Positions 36,801 to 45,106 of a stretch of 53,782 bases of DNA are shown one piece after another (position 1 is the stretch's first letter; every line of letters starts with the position of its first letter). Below the pieces are notes generated by a model. It did no database searches, was not told where the DNA came from, and was given only the letters and a program-made list of their open reading frames with translations. The stretch spans positions 1 through 53,782 of the forward strand of contig JAPLDX010000041.1 of assembly GCA_026391215.1 (NCBI GenBank). The letters are read 5' to 3'. A program made the translations under genes and the position numbers. This stretch comes from Bacteroidia bacterium. GTDB taxonomy: Bacteria; Bacteroidota; Bacteroidia; Bacteroidales; VadinHA17.

Positions 36801-36979
36801 ATCAGTTTGGAGGCACCGACGGGAAAAAGATGAAAATAGCCAGATTAAAGAAGCTCATAGAAGATGTCGGAGATCTGTCAATGGATGGTCAGAAAGAAGT
36901 GATTACTAAATTCTATGATGAATGGAAAGGTATTCATGACCAGGTAGATGATATCCTGCTTATCGGAATCAGGCTTTAA
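33815..36979 (+). CDS. Beta-propeller/Y_Y_Y sensor with SpoIIE-type phosphatase output
   Basis: Membrane sensor of 1054 residues. Order: signal (ending LSYGQ), a periplasmic two-component-regulator propeller (about 30-650, repeated LWVGTGAGLAKFDG-type blades: WIGTSGGGLF, WMGTLNGVELL, WVGHDAGFSRY), a Y_Y_Y domain (about 660-735), one membrane segment (about 745-765), a coiled coil, then a PP2C/SpoIIE phosphatase (about 805-1054). Metal-site motifs look intact: SGDFYW, ADSTGHGVPGAFMSM near 862, SDGLPDQFGG and DQVDDILLIGI. Output is Ser/Thr dephosphorylation rather than His phosphorylation; the substrate is not in the window. Last gene of the T9SS operon. Confidence 0.9.
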   Translation: MRFRPYTKILVTAGCFFLFSCLSYGQTYRFKNYGPDSNIPNSFIYTLNQDHNGYLWVGTGAGLAKFDGFDFHNIIFPDSSVGRYPTTSLRDMKGILWFGCNDGAVYYTLENSLRSLDISNTRQIIALLEGPDGLIYIIPQGGSIFRIDPGKPEKVTTIDIPEDLVIFSASFTQSGDILLGTQENIQKCRIDNESLTVLGSVEGFDYSSILVIHKLKEKDNYIIGTDGNGLFHLVLSEGGDILTRFSGHPELDYLTVQSISMDSDNYLWISTNETGIIQILLSAEGKTIESIRFFNEDSGLQGNNVKLVFQDIEGNYWIGLFGDGLSLLNSYAFSFYSLGLTPGTNDIIYVNKLNDDYFLGTPTGFYLFDLNNNKVKSFTNLLNSTGKNGISSYFVDPEGNIWIGTSGGGLFVRNASGNLRQFYRTGDSGKDYVTDIVVDRKYIWMGTLNGVELLDRNTRSILSEFNINNGLPHNSINKLFLTREGNVAVATKTDRLYLINPVAGIKSGKAILYGTVMNEITSFCQSSDGSIWAATKGNGVFEFYGDSVRSFSRSDLLMSDYCYSILVDSINRIWVGHDAGFSRYNRNNRIMRTYGTDFARGGKCNPGGMYESPDGKVLIGTNQGLIIYDRLKDKRINTAPFNNVNYLTINDIRYPYRPSYSFPYSKRYSVRVHYVGINFSDPDKVYYQTRLVNYDNDWSKVTTEREVPYSLSDGRYKFNLISVNESGLSQDTPITFDISIKKPFWRTWWFILLSIAAITGIIILIIREREKSHKKIQAYLERELDARTAVVVKQKTEIELQNIEITDSINYAKRIQTSILPDFNKLKETFREAFILFRPRDIVSGDFYWFEKFDDEKFILVCADSTGHGVPGAFMSMIGSTLLQDIVSRQRISQPSQVLAMLDKQIFSTLNQNVELGVSNDGMDLVIIEINVKTRYIRFASAMRPVILVLGGEPYYVKGNRLSVGGESVIEKYYDDQEYYLGEGDTIYLFSDGLPDQFGGTDGKKMKIARLKKLIEDVGDLSMDGQKEVITKFYDEWKGIHDQVDDILLIGIRL

Positions 36980-36990
36980 TTCAATTTCTG

Positions 36991-37506
36991 TCAATAAATA
37001 CCATTAACGGACAGCTGGATCTCAGTTGTTGCTGCTGTATTGCTGAAGTTTTCAGCCCGGTCCTTCAGGTAAAAATCATACATGATTGTGTCATTATGCT
37101 CTTTCTCATAGAAAAGATAAATAAAGGTAACGGCTATAGTTCCTTTCAGGATCTTATTCTGACCTTCTCTTTCCATGAAGGGTATCCTGTATGAAGAGGG
37201 CTTAATCGGATCATTATCCGGGACCTGGGTTATAACTCCGTCAGTTTTCCTGTAAAGGGTAAAGAATAGATTTGTGGTATCAAGTCCGGTCTCTTCCGGT
37301 GACTCCATTCCCACGTTCCCATCGCCGTCTTCAAAATAAAATTTAAGTCTTCCTCCCTTACAGTCATTTCCGAGAATATCAGTAGTATCAAAGACAGTAA
37401 AGTTCCTGAATTCAATGGATGGCTCAGGGGGCAGGTGCTGTATCTTGGTGCAGGATGCTGATACTGCTAAAATTATAAGTGGCATTAAGAACCTGACTGT
37501 TCTCAT
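36991..37506 (-). CDS. Small lipoprotein of unknown function
   Basis: 171 residues with a lipoprotein signal (AVSASC, Cys19) and a single beta-rich domain containing LKFYFEDGDGNVG, followed by a strand-rich segment (IAVTFIYLFYE) and RAENFSNTAATTEIQL at the end. Such DGDGNVG lipoproteins are frequent in Bacteroidota but I know no function. Lies 50 bases downstream of der on the same strand, probably the tail of the rluB-era-der unit. Convergent with the sensor phosphatase gene, 11 bases apart. Confidence 0.75.
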   Translation of the reverse strand: MRTVRFLMPLIILAVSASCTKIQHLPPEPSIEFRNFTVFDTTDILGNDCKGGRLKFYFEDGDGNVGMESPEETGLDTTNLFFTLYRKTDGVITQVPDNDPIKPSSYRIPFMEREGQNKILKGTIAVTFIYLFYEKEHNDTIMYDFYLKDRAENFSNTAATTEIQLSVNGIY

Positions 37507-37556
37507 GATTTCCCGTATAATATCCTGTTTTTACACAAAAACCACACCAAATTTGG

Positions 37557-38861
37557 TTATTTTTTTCTGAAAAACACTCTTACTGGTATCCCTGTAAAAT
37601 CAAAATTCTCCCTGATCCTGTTCTCAATGAACCTTCTATAGGGCTCTTTTATATATTGCGGAAGGTTGCAGAATAATGCAAATGAGGGAGTCCTTCCCGG
37701 CAGCTGGGTTATATATTTTATTTTTACATACTTGCCTTTCAGCGCGGGAGGAGGAGTGTTCCTGATAATTTCAAGCATAACCTCATTCAGTTCAGATGTC
37801 GGGACCTTCCTGTTCCTGTTGGTGTTAACAGTTTCAATCACATCAAGTACCTTGTGTATACGCTGCTTGTTGATTGCAGAAATAAACAGGATATCATAGT
37901 CAATGAACGGAGCCGTCTTGCTTTTTATTTCCTTTTCCAGCAGTTTTGAAGTATTGGTATCTTTTTCAACAAGATCCCATTTATTGACAAGTATTATCAA
38001 TCCCTTGTTGTTCTTCAGGATAAGCGACATTATATTCAGGTCCTGCGATTCAATTCCCCTTGTTCCGTCAATCAGAAGAAGGCAGATATCTGAATTTTCT
38101 ATTGTCCTTACTGCCCTCATCACAGAATAAAACTCAATGTCCTCTCTGACTTTTGATTTCTTTCTCAGTCCTGCAGTATCAACAAGGAAAAAATCGTGAT
38201 GGTATTTATTATACCTCGTAAAAATTGAGTCGCGGGTCGTTCCCGGCAGAGGGGTGACAATATTTCTTTCTTCACCGAGAAGAGAGTTGACAAGCGACGA
38301 CTTGCCCACATTTGGCCTTCCTACAATAGCTATGCGGGGGAGCTCTGGTAAAATATCAGGAGCCGGTCCCGGAAGATTCTTCACAACGGCATCAAGGAGA
38401 TCGCCGGTACCGCTTCCGTTAATAGAGCTGACGTTGAAAAAATCACCAAGACCAAGAGCGTAAAACTCACTGGCATCAAACAATCTTTCGGCATTATCGA
38501 CCTTATTTACTACCAGGATAACCTTCTTCCCTGATTTTCTCAGGAGTCCTGCAACAGAGTTATCGAGCTCATGAATGCCTGTTGTGACGTCAACCATGAA
38601 GAGGATAAGATCAGATTCTTCAATTGCCAGCAGGACCTGCTTGTTGATCTCCTCCTCAAAGATATCATCGGAATTCATTACATAACCGCCGGTATCGATT
38701 ACAGAAAAATCAATGCCGTTCCAGTTGCAGATGCCATAGTTGCGGTCGCGTGTGACGCCGCTCACCTCATCAACAATTGCTTCTCTCGATTCAACCAACC
38801 TGTTGAACAATGTTGATTTTCCAACATTCGGTCTTCCTATTATTGCTACTATTCTGCTCAT
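37557..38861 (-). CDS. der: Ribosome biogenesis GTPase Der
   Basis: Double-domain GTPase needed for 50S subunit maturation. 434 residues, standard. Two G domains, each with GRPNVGKS (about 8-15 and 182-189), with DTGGYV and [10 protein letters not shown] as the G3 switch motifs, NKVDN and NKWDL as G4, and a C-terminal KH-like domain ending RVFFRKK. 11 bases downstream of era, in the same orientation. Confidence 0.97.
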   Translation of the reverse strand: MSRIVAIIGRPNVGKSTLFNRLVESREAIVDEVSGVTRDRNYGICNWNGIDFSVIDTGGYVMNSDDIFEEEINKQVLLAIEESDLILFMVDVTTGIHELDNSVAGLLRKSGKKVILVVNKVDNAERLFDASEFYALGLGDFFNVSSINGSGTGDLLDAVVKNLPGPAPDILPELPRIAIVGRPNVGKSSLVNSLLGEERNIVTPLPGTTRDSIFTRYNKYHHDFFLVDTAGLRKKSKVREDIEFYSVMRAVRTIENSDICLLLIDGTRGIESQDLNIMSLILKNNKGLIILVNKWDLVEKDTNTSKLLEKEIKSKTAPFIDYDILFISAINKQRIHKVLDVIETVNTNRNRKVPTSELNEVMLEIIRNTPPPALKGKYVKIKYITQLPGRTPSFALFCNLPQYIKEPYRRFIENRIRENFDFTGIPVRVFFRKK

Positions 38862-38872
38862 TTCATGGTGGA

Positions 38873-39751
38873 TCAGCGGTATCCGAATCTTTTAAGCATT
38901 GCAGGCTTATCGCGCCAGTCTTTCGCCACCTTCACGTACAATTCGAGAAATATCTTTTTTCCGAAAAAACTTTCCATATCATGCCTTGCCTCTGTACCTA
39001 CTTTTTTAAGCATTGCCCCTTTGTGTCCTATCAGAATTCCTTTCTGACTTTCACGTATAACATGGATCAAAGCCCTGATCCTGATTATATTTGATTCGTC
39101 CTTAAAGCTTTCAATTTCTATTTCAACGGAATAAGGAACCTCTTTCTTATAATTTTTCAGGATTTTTTCCCGCAGGATCTCTGAAGCAAAAAATCGTTCG
39201 TATTTATCAGTAAGCTGATCTTTGGGGAAATATGGCTCGCCCTCGGGCAGCTTGCTGAGTATTGCATTCAAAAGGGTATCAAGGTTGAATCTCTTGAGTG
39301 CCGAAACAGGTATTACCGGCGATCCCGGAAAAGATTCTTTCCATGATGAGGTTATTTTTTCAAGCTCCTCCTGATCTGAAAGATCAATTTTATTAACGGT
39401 AATAATTACAGGAATGCCTGACTCTTTAATCTTTTCGGTATATTGCTTTTCAGCAGATGGTTTTTCTTTAACATCTGTAACATAAAGGATTATATCTGCA
39501 TCGGTCATGGCAGATTTTACAAAGCTCATCATGGCTTCCTGGAGCTTGTACTGAGGGTCTATTATACCCGGCGTATCGGAATATACTATTTGAAAATCAT
39601 CACCGTTAACGATCCCCATGATACGGTGACGCGTGGTTTGTGCCTTTGATGTGATTATTGAAAGCTTCTCCCCGACGAGAGCATTCATTAAAGTTGATTT
39701 TCCGACATTGGGATTACCAAGTATATTGACAAAACCTGACCTGTGATTCAT
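38873..39751 (-). CDS. era: GTPase Era
   Basis: GTPase that binds the 3' end of 16S rRNA during 30S maturation. 292 residues. Seen: G1 GNPNVGKST (about 12-20), G2 region [12 protein letters not shown]3 DTPGI, G4 NKID, G5 PVSALK, and a C-terminal KH domain with the typical [20 protein letters not shown] block and RFGYR end. 9 bases after the rluB-like gene and 11 before der: a tight three-gene RNA-maturation unit. Confidence 0.97.
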   Translation of the reverse strand: MNHRSGFVNILGNPNVGKSTLMNALVGEKLSIITSKAQTTRHRIMGIVNGDDFQIVYSDTPGIIDPQYKLQEAMMSFVKSAMTDADIILYVTDVKEKPSAEKQYTEKIKESGIPVIITVNKIDLSDQEELEKITSSWKESFPGSPVIPVSALKRFNLDTLLNAILSKLPEGEPYFPKDQLTDKYERFFASEILREKILKNYKKEVPYSVEIEIESFKDESNIIRIRALIHVIRESQKGILIGHKGAMLKKVGTEARHDMESFFGKKIFLELYVKVAKDWRDKPAMLKRFGYR

Positions 39752-39760
39752 AATGTGCTG

Positions 39761-40507
39761 TTAATAAATGCCCCGTTTTAGCATTGATATCTCCTTCTGA
39801 TTCAGGAACCTCCATTTACCCCTTTGCAGGTTTTTCTTTGTAAGCCCTGCAAAATATACCCTGTCAAGCTTTTTGACCTTGTAGCCAAGCGACTCAAACA
39901 TTCTTCTGACAACCCTGTTCTGTCCTGAGTGAAGCTCAATCCCGATCTGTGTCCGGTCTTCAGAATCAGCATAGGAGACTGCATCTGCAACCACAAGCTC
40001 CTCGTCAATCCTGATACCTTCTGAAAGACGGTAAAGATCATCAGGCGATACCTTTTTATCAAGAAAGACATGATATATTTTCCTTCGCTTGTATTTCGGA
40101 TGAGTTAGCTTACCTGTAAGATCACCGTCATTAGTCAGGAGAAGGACTCCCGTGGTGGACTTATCCAGTCTTCCGACCGGGTAGACTCTTTCCCTGCAGG
40201 CATCTCCGATAAGGTCAAGGACTGTGAACTCAGCATGCGGATCCTCAACTGTTGTAACATAACCTTTAGGTTTATTCATCAGGATATATACCTTTTTCTC
40301 CGCAGACAGGCTTTTCCCTTTGTATTTTACTTCATCATTATATGTGACTTTTGTTCCAAGGTCTGTAACCTTTTTTCCGTTAATGGTAATAAATCCCTGC
40401 CGGATGAGCTCATCAGCCTCCCTTCGGGAGCAGACCCCGCTGTTGGCAATAAACCTGTTAAGCCTTATCAGTTCAGGTTCTTTTTTTCCAGTTCTGTTGT
40501 CGTTCAT
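39761..40507 (-). CDS. 23S rRNA pseudouridine synthase, RluB/RsuA family
   Basis: Converts a uridine in rRNA to pseudouridine. 248 residues: an S4 RNA-binding domain (about 14-60, RLNRFIANSGVCSRREADELI in the family style), then the catalytic domain with PVGRLDKSTTGVLLLTNDG carrying the conserved Asp, and the family end HSGQNRVVRRMFESLGY. RluB, RluE, RluF and RsuA are hard to separate; RluB is the usual Bacteroidota annotation. First gene of the rluB-era-der unit, with its own -7 box upstream. Confidence 0.9.
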   Translation of the reverse strand: MNDNRTGKKEPELIRLNRFIANSGVCSRREADELIRQGFITINGKKVTDLGTKVTYNDEVKYKGKSLSAEKKVYILMNKPKGYVTTVEDPHAEFTVLDLIGDACRERVYPVGRLDKSTTGVLLLTNDGDLTGKLTHPKYKRRKIYHVFLDKKVSPDDLYRLSEGIRIDEELVVADAVSYADSEDRTQIGIELHSGQNRVVRRMFESLGYKVKKLDRVYFAGLTKKNLQRGKWRFLNQKEISMLKRGIY

Positions 40508-40527
40508 TTTACCATTTTAACAGGCTG

Positions 40528-40535
40528 CAAAGGTA
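40528..40535 (-). promoter_or_regulatory. Candidate -7 box for the rluB-era-der unit
   Basis: Minus-strand TACCTTTG, an exact TAnnTTTG, 20 bases upstream of the ATG at 40507. No clear -33. It lies back to back with the glmM start region (a weaker CACCTTTG at 40573-40580 on the plus strand). Confidence 0.55.
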
Positions 40536-40572
40536 CGATTATTTGGCAATCTATATTTTGATGTTTTTTTCG

Positions 40573-40580
40573 CACCTTTG
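40573..40580 (+). promoter_or_regulatory. Weak -7 candidate for glmM
   Basis: CACCTTTG differs from TAnnTTTG at the first base only; the glmM ATG is 20 bases downstream. No -33 seen. Taken together with the opposing box at 40528-40535, the 93-base gap serves both directions. Confidence 0.35.
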
Positions 40581-40600
40581 TGGTTCTGATAAAGAGTTAA

Positions 40601-41983
40601 ATGACTTTAATTAAATCAATTTCAGGCATAAGAGGAACGATCGGCGGTAAGCCAGGCGAGAGTCTGACCCCGGTCGATATAATAAAGTTCACTGCTGCTT
40701 TCGGTGCGCGCATAAAAATAAGAAACGCCGGGAGACCGGTATCTGTTGTAGTAGGCCGTGATGCCAGGAAATCAGGACCTATGGTCAGCAGTCTGGTAAT
40801 AACCACTTTACGAAGCATGGGTATAAATGTCACTGACCTTGGGCTGGCAACTACTCCGACGGTTGAGCTGGCAGTGACAGGTACGGGAGCAAGCGGTGGC
40901 ATCATTATAACGGCAAGCCATAATCCGGCACAATGGAATGCTTTGAAGCTCCTGAATGAAAAGGGAGAATTCCTTTCTGCCGCTGACGGTGAAGAGGTGT
41001 TGAAGATGGCAGCATCAGAGAAGTTTGAGTTTGTTCCATCAGGCAATGAGGGATCACTTATTAATGATGATTCATGGAATCAAAGACATATTGACCAGGT
41101 GCTTGCTCTCGATGTTGTAGATACCGATGCAATAAGGAAAGCCAGGCTTACCGTTGCCATCGATTGTATCAATTCAGTGGGCGGTATAATTGTTCCTCAG
41201 CTGCTGAAAGCACTGGGTGTGGAAAAAGTGACCGGACTGAATCTTATCCCTGACGGGAATTTTGCTCATAATCCGGAACCTCTTCCTGAGAATCTTACTG
41301 AGATCTCTGATCATGTCAAAAGGGAAAAAGCTGATCTCGGCTTTGTTGTTGATCCTGATGTTGACAGGCTGGCAGTTATCTGTGAGGATGGCTCTATGTT
41401 CGGAGAAGAATACACTCTTGTTGCAGTTTCCGATTATATCCTCAGCAGCACTCCGGGCAGTACAGTTTCAAATGTATCCTCTACAAGAGCATTGAAGGAT
41501 ATAACGGAAAAACATGGCTGCAGCTATTTTTCATCTGCCGTGGGAGAGGTAAATGTGGTTGAGGAGATGAAAAAAAGAAGATCAGTTATCGGAGGTGAAG
41601 GGAACGGAGGAGTTATTTATCCTGCCCTGCACTATGGACGTGATGCACTTGCAGGCATAGCTCTTTTCCTTTCACATCTTTCAAAAAGCAGGATGAAATG
41701 TTCCGGCCTCCGGAGACTATATCCAGACTACATAATTGCAAAAAAGAAACTGGCGCTTGATCCGGGCAGAGATTTCAATCTTATTCTTGATGCTGTCAGA
41801 AAAGAGTTCAGTGATAAGGAGATAGATGAAAGGGATGGAATGAGAATTGAATATCCTTTCGGGTGGGTTCAGATCCGGAAGTCGAACACAGAGCCCATAA
41901 TGAGGATATATGCCGAGGGAAGAACGCTGCAGGAGGCGGAGGATATGGCAGGAAAGATCATTTTAATTGTTAATAAACTCTAA
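40601..41983 (+). CDS. glmM: Phosphoglucosamine mutase
   Basis: Interconverts glucosamine-6-P and glucosamine-1-P, feeding UDP-GlcNAc for peptidoglycan and LPS. 460 residues. Seen: SGIRGTIGGKPG at the N-terminus, VVGRDARKSGPM, the phosphoserine loop TASHNPAQWNALK (Ser106), the metal loop DPDVDRLA (about 252-259), GGEGNGGVIYP and the phosphate-binding end RKSNTEPIMRIYAEG. A phosphomannomutase activity cannot be excluded, but the Bacteroidota relatives are called GlmM. Followed by a 171-base gap before the export operon. Confidence 0.9.
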   Translation: MTLIKSISGIRGTIGGKPGESLTPVDIIKFTAAFGARIKIRNAGRPVSVVVGRDARKSGPMVSSLVITTLRSMGINVTDLGLATTPTVELAVTGTGASGGIIITASHNPAQWNALKLLNEKGEFLSAADGEEVLKMAASEKFEFVPSGNEGSLINDDSWNQRHIDQVLALDVVDTDAIRKARLTVAIDCINSVGGIIVPQLLKALGVEKVTGLNLIPDGNFAHNPEPLPENLTEISDHVKREKADLGFVVDPDVDRLAVICEDGSMFGEEYTLVAVSDYILSSTPGSTVSNVSSTRALKDITEKHGCSYFSSAVGEVNVVEEMKKRRSVIGGEGNGGVIYPALHYGRDALAGIALFLSHLSKSRMKCSGLRRLYPDYIIAKKKLALDPGRDFNLILDAVRKEFSDKEIDERDGMRIEYPFGWVQIRKSNTEPIMRIYAEGRTLQEAEDMAGKIILIVNKL

Positions 41984-42108
41984 AAGGCCTTCATTTTTTT
42001 TTCGTGTCTGGAATAAACACACCTTAAAAGATGTCTTTAATGATGTAATAGCAGATATCATTGATGTTAAATATTGTTAATGAATACAATTGGGACATCT
42101 CTTTTAGA

Positions 42109-42116
42109 TAATTTTG
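42109..42116 (+). promoter_or_regulatory. Candidate -7 box for the tripartite export operon
   Basis: TAATTTTG, 38 bases before the adaptor ATG at 42155. An ATTG at 42089-42092 is only 16 bases upstream, short for a -33. An imperfect inverted pair AAAAGATGTC (42026-42035) and GACATCTCTTTT (42094-42105) abuts it. Confidence 0.5.
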
Positions 42117-42154
42117 CGACGATTTTTTGAATAATCATATAAGTAATATTTACT

Positions 42155-43696
42155 ATGAAGAAACCACTCATCATTACAGCTATTGTTGCAGTTGTAGCGA
42201 TTATTCTCATAATTGTGATCAGCAAGGCAGGCTCAAAGAAAGATCTGGCAAATCTTTATGTTGAGGCCCAGAGAGGACAGTTTGATATAGTTGTTAACAC
42301 CACAGGCGAATTGCAGGCTGAAAATTCAACTGATATAATCGGTCCTGATTTTGCCCAGAGCAGGATGATCAGGGCAATGGATATCAAGATCACTGACATG
42401 GTGCCCGAAGGTACTGAGGTAAAGGAAGGAGATTATATTGCTACTCTTGACAGAACATCCTTTGACAACAGTCTGAAGGATGAGCTTGAAAGGCTAACGA
42501 CATATGAAACCAACCTTGAGGTCAAGATCCTTGATACAGCTGTTTCTCTGAGCAACCTGAGAGATAATATCAAAAACCTGAGGTTTGCTGTTGAAGAAGC
42601 AAATATTACTCTTCAGGAATCGAAATATGAGCCTCCGACAACTATCCGGCAGGCAGAAATTAACCTTGATAAGGCAAACCGTTCACTTGAGCAGTCTATA
42701 AGGGGTTATGAGCTTAAGGTTGAACAGGCCCGTTCAGATATGAGGACCATTAAAACCCAGCTGGCCGAACAGCGTCAGAGGGTTGCTGACCTGCAGTCTG
42801 TACTTTCAAAATTTATTATTAATGCTCCATCATCAGGGATGGTTATCTATAAAAGAGACAGAACAGGAGCAAAGAGAAAAGTGGGATCATCAATAAGCCC
42901 ATGGGATAATGTTGTTGCTACTTTACCCGACATGACAAGCATGATATCAAAAACTTATGTGAACGAGATTGATGTAAGCAAGGTTAAAACCGATCAGAAA
43001 GTCGATATTTTAGTAGATGCATTTCCTGAAAAGAAATATACCGGTACAGTAACAAGTGTTGCCAATATCGGGGAACAGCTTCCTAATGCTGATGCCAAGG
43101 TATTTGAGGTGCTCGTTAAAGTAGATGGTTCAGACCTTATCCTCAGGCCATCAATGACAACAGGCAATAAGATCATCACCAAGTCGATCAGTGATGTCAC
43201 ATATGTTCCGCTTGAGAGTGTTATGACCGGAAGCGATTCAATTCCTTTCGTTTATCTGAAAAATGGAACAAAACAGATAGTTGTGCTTGGCGAGTCAAAT
43301 GAGAATAATGTTGTTGTGGAACAAGGCCTTGAGCCGGGTGCCCAGATCTATCTGAACAGCCCGGAAGAGCCAGAGAAATTTAACAAGCTGGCAGGAGAGG
43401 AGCTGATTACGATTATCAAGCAAAAAGAAAAGGATAAAAGAGAAGCTGAAAAGAGAGCCAACATGGAAGCGCAGAGAGGTTTTGGCAGGGGCCCGGCAGG
43501 GATGGAAATGACACCTGAAATGATGCAGCAGTTCCAGAATATGAGAGGCAGTGGACAACCGGGACAGGGAAGGCAGATGGATACAGCAGCCATGCGCAGG
43601 TTCCGGCAGATGAGAGGTAATATGCCGCAGGGACAGGGGCAACCGCAGCAAACGCCGCAGACTCAGCAGACACCCCAGACAACACCTAATAGATAA
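42155..43696 (+). CDS. HlyD/MacA-type periplasmic adaptor subunit
   Basis: Membrane-fusion protein joining an inner-membrane transporter to an outer-membrane channel. 513 residues: one N-terminal membrane segment (about 5-23), a barrel/lipoyl half (VNTTGELQAENSTDI), a long coiled-coil hairpin (about 110-225, two Leu/Ala/Gln-rich helices), the second lipoyl half (INAPSSGMVIYKR), beta-barrel and membrane-proximal domains. The last roughly 90 residues are Lys/Glu then Met/Gln/Gly/Arg-rich low complexity, ending in PQQTPQT-type repeats. 17 bases before the permease gene; first gene of the export operon. Confidence 0.92.
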   Translation: MKKPLIITAIVAVVAIILIIVISKAGSKKDLANLYVEAQRGQFDIVVNTTGELQAENSTDIIGPDFAQSRMIRAMDIKITDMVPEGTEVKEGDYIATLDRTSFDNSLKDELERLTTYETNLEVKILDTAVSLSNLRDNIKNLRFAVEEANITLQESKYEPPTTIRQAEINLDKANRSLEQSIRGYELKVEQARSDMRTIKTQLAEQRQRVADLQSVLSKFIINAPSSGMVIYKRDRTGAKRKVGSSISPWDNVVATLPDMTSMISKTYVNEIDVSKVKTDQKVDILVDAFPEKKYTGTVTSVANIGEQLPNADAKVFEVLVKVDGSDLILRPSMTTGNKIITKSISDVTYVPLESVMTGSDSIPFVYLKNGTKQIVVLGESNENNVVVEQGLEPGAQIYLNSPEEPEKFNKLAGEELITIIKQKEKDKREAEKRANMEAQRGFGRGPAGMEMTPEMMQQFQNMRGSGQPGQGRQMDTAAMRRFRQMRGNMPQGQGQPQQTPQTQQTPQTTPNR

Positions 43697-43713
43697 TTTA
43701 AACAGCGAATACG

Positions 43714-45096
43714 ATGTTCAAATTCTTCTTCAGATATTTTCACGACATAGAGATTGCTGTTGAATCAATTGTATCCAACAAGCTTAAATCAATGCTTACA
43801 GCGCTTGGCATCATTTTCGGAGTTGCTGCAGTTATCGCAATGCTTGCTATAGGCAAAGGAGCAAAGCAGGAGATCATGGAGCAGATGAAAATGGTTGGTG
43901 TCAACAACATCCTGATAAATCCTATTATACAGGACCAGACATCTTCAAGCGATGAAGGTGAAAAGCAGACAAAGAAGTTCTCAAGAGGCTTAAGCATGCT
44001 GGATGTCGATGCAATCCGTGAGACAATTCCTTCAGTAAAGAGAATAAGCCCTGAGATCTCATTTAACTCGACAGCCATGATGAACGGTGTAAAATACACC
44101 GCAAAGCTGGTAGGAGTTTCAAATGATTATTTCTACCTGTACAACCTGCCGCTGACATCCGGTACATTTTTCAATGCTTACCAGGAAGAGAACGGGATAC
44201 AGGTATGTATAATCGGAGCCAACATCAGGGCAAAATTCTTCAGCCAGGTTGATCCGATAGGCCAATATATAAAATTCAATGGTATCTGGCTTAAGGTGAT
44301 AGGTGTGCTTCAGAAGACGACTGTCAGCCTTACAGGCTTCGAAGAAAAGGGAGTGAACGTGTACAACGACAATATTTATATACCTATTCAGACCATGCTT
44401 CTCAGGTATCAGAACAGAGCCCTGGTAAATACGAAACTTGTCTCGGAAGCATCTTCAAACGTCATGGTAATGGGAGGTCCTGGCATGGGAATGGCAAGAA
44501 TTGTTATGAGTGGCTCAGATGCCAGCTCTGATGCAGAGACCAACTATAATCAGCTTGACAGGATTGTTGTACAGGTTATCGAAACAGAACAGATTACTCC
44601 CACAACCGAGATTCTTAGCCGCATGCTTATGCGCCGTCATACCAACGTAAAGGATTTTGAAATCACAGTGCCGGAATTGCTATTAAAGCAGCAGCAGAGG
44701 ACAAAAGACATTTTCAATATTGTTCTCGGGGCTATTGCCAGCATCTCGCTGATAGTAGGAGGGATTGGTATTATGAACATCATGTTCGCTTCAGTCATGG
44801 AGAGGATAAAAGAAATTGGAACCAGGATGGCTATTGGGGCAAAGAAAATGGATATAGTTGTACAATTTCTTGCTGAAGCAGTCCTGATAAGCGTGACCGG
44901 CGGTTTCATTGGAATATTCCTTGGAGTCATCATGGCCAAGCTGATTGAGCAGATAGCCGGAATTATGACCATAGTGTCATTCTTTTCGGTATTTATTGCT
45001 TTCGGTGTATCAGCAGCAGTAGGCGTGATCTTTGGATATTCACCAGCAAAACGAGCATCAGAAAGAGATCCGATAGAATCATTAAGATATGAATAA
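43714..45096 (+). CDS. MacB-like ABC permease (FtsX family), no ATPase domain
   Basis: Inner-membrane subunit of a MacAB-TolC-like exporter. 460 residues: an N-terminal membrane segment with IVSNKLKSMLTALGIIFGVAAV, a large periplasmic domain (about 60-330), and three C-terminal membrane segments with GGIGIMNIMFASVMERIKEIGTRMAIGAKK, the FtsX-type signature (written here in pieces). Unlike E. coli MacB there is no fused nucleotide-binding domain and no ATPase gene in the operon. Its stop overlaps the first candidate tolC start by 8 bases. Confidence 0.92.
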   Translation: MFKFFFRYFHDIEIAVESIVSNKLKSMLTALGIIFGVAAVIAMLAIGKGAKQEIMEQMKMVGVNNILINPIIQDQTSSSDEGEKQTKKFSRGLSMLDVDAIRETIPSVKRISPEISFNSTAMMNGVKYTAKLVGVSNDYFYLYNLPLTSGTFFNAYQEENGIQVCIIGANIRAKFFSQVDPIGQYIKFNGIWLKVIGVLQKTTVSLTGFEEKGVNVYNDNIYIPIQTMLLRYQNRALVNTKLVSEASSNVMVMGGPGMGMARIVMSGSDASSDAETNYNQLDRIVVQVIETEQITPTTEILSRMLMRRHTNVKDFEITVPELLLKQQQRTKDIFNIVLGAIASISLIVGGIGIMNIMFASVMERIKEIGTRMAIGAKKMDIVVQFLAEAVLISVTGGFIGIFLGVIMAKLIEQIAGIMTIVSFFSVFIAFGVSAAVGVIFGYSPAKRASERDPIESLRYE

Positions 45097-45106
45097 AATA
45101 CTAATA

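Noticed and set aside
40235..40561. Plus-strand reading frame opposite the rluB-like gene
   Set aside because: Lies antisense to a well-conserved gene, with no family features, signal or start context; a shadow frame.
41990..42003. Intrinsic terminator after glmM
   Set aside because: AAGGCCTT before the T-run is a palindrome without room for a loop, so it cannot form a stable hairpin.
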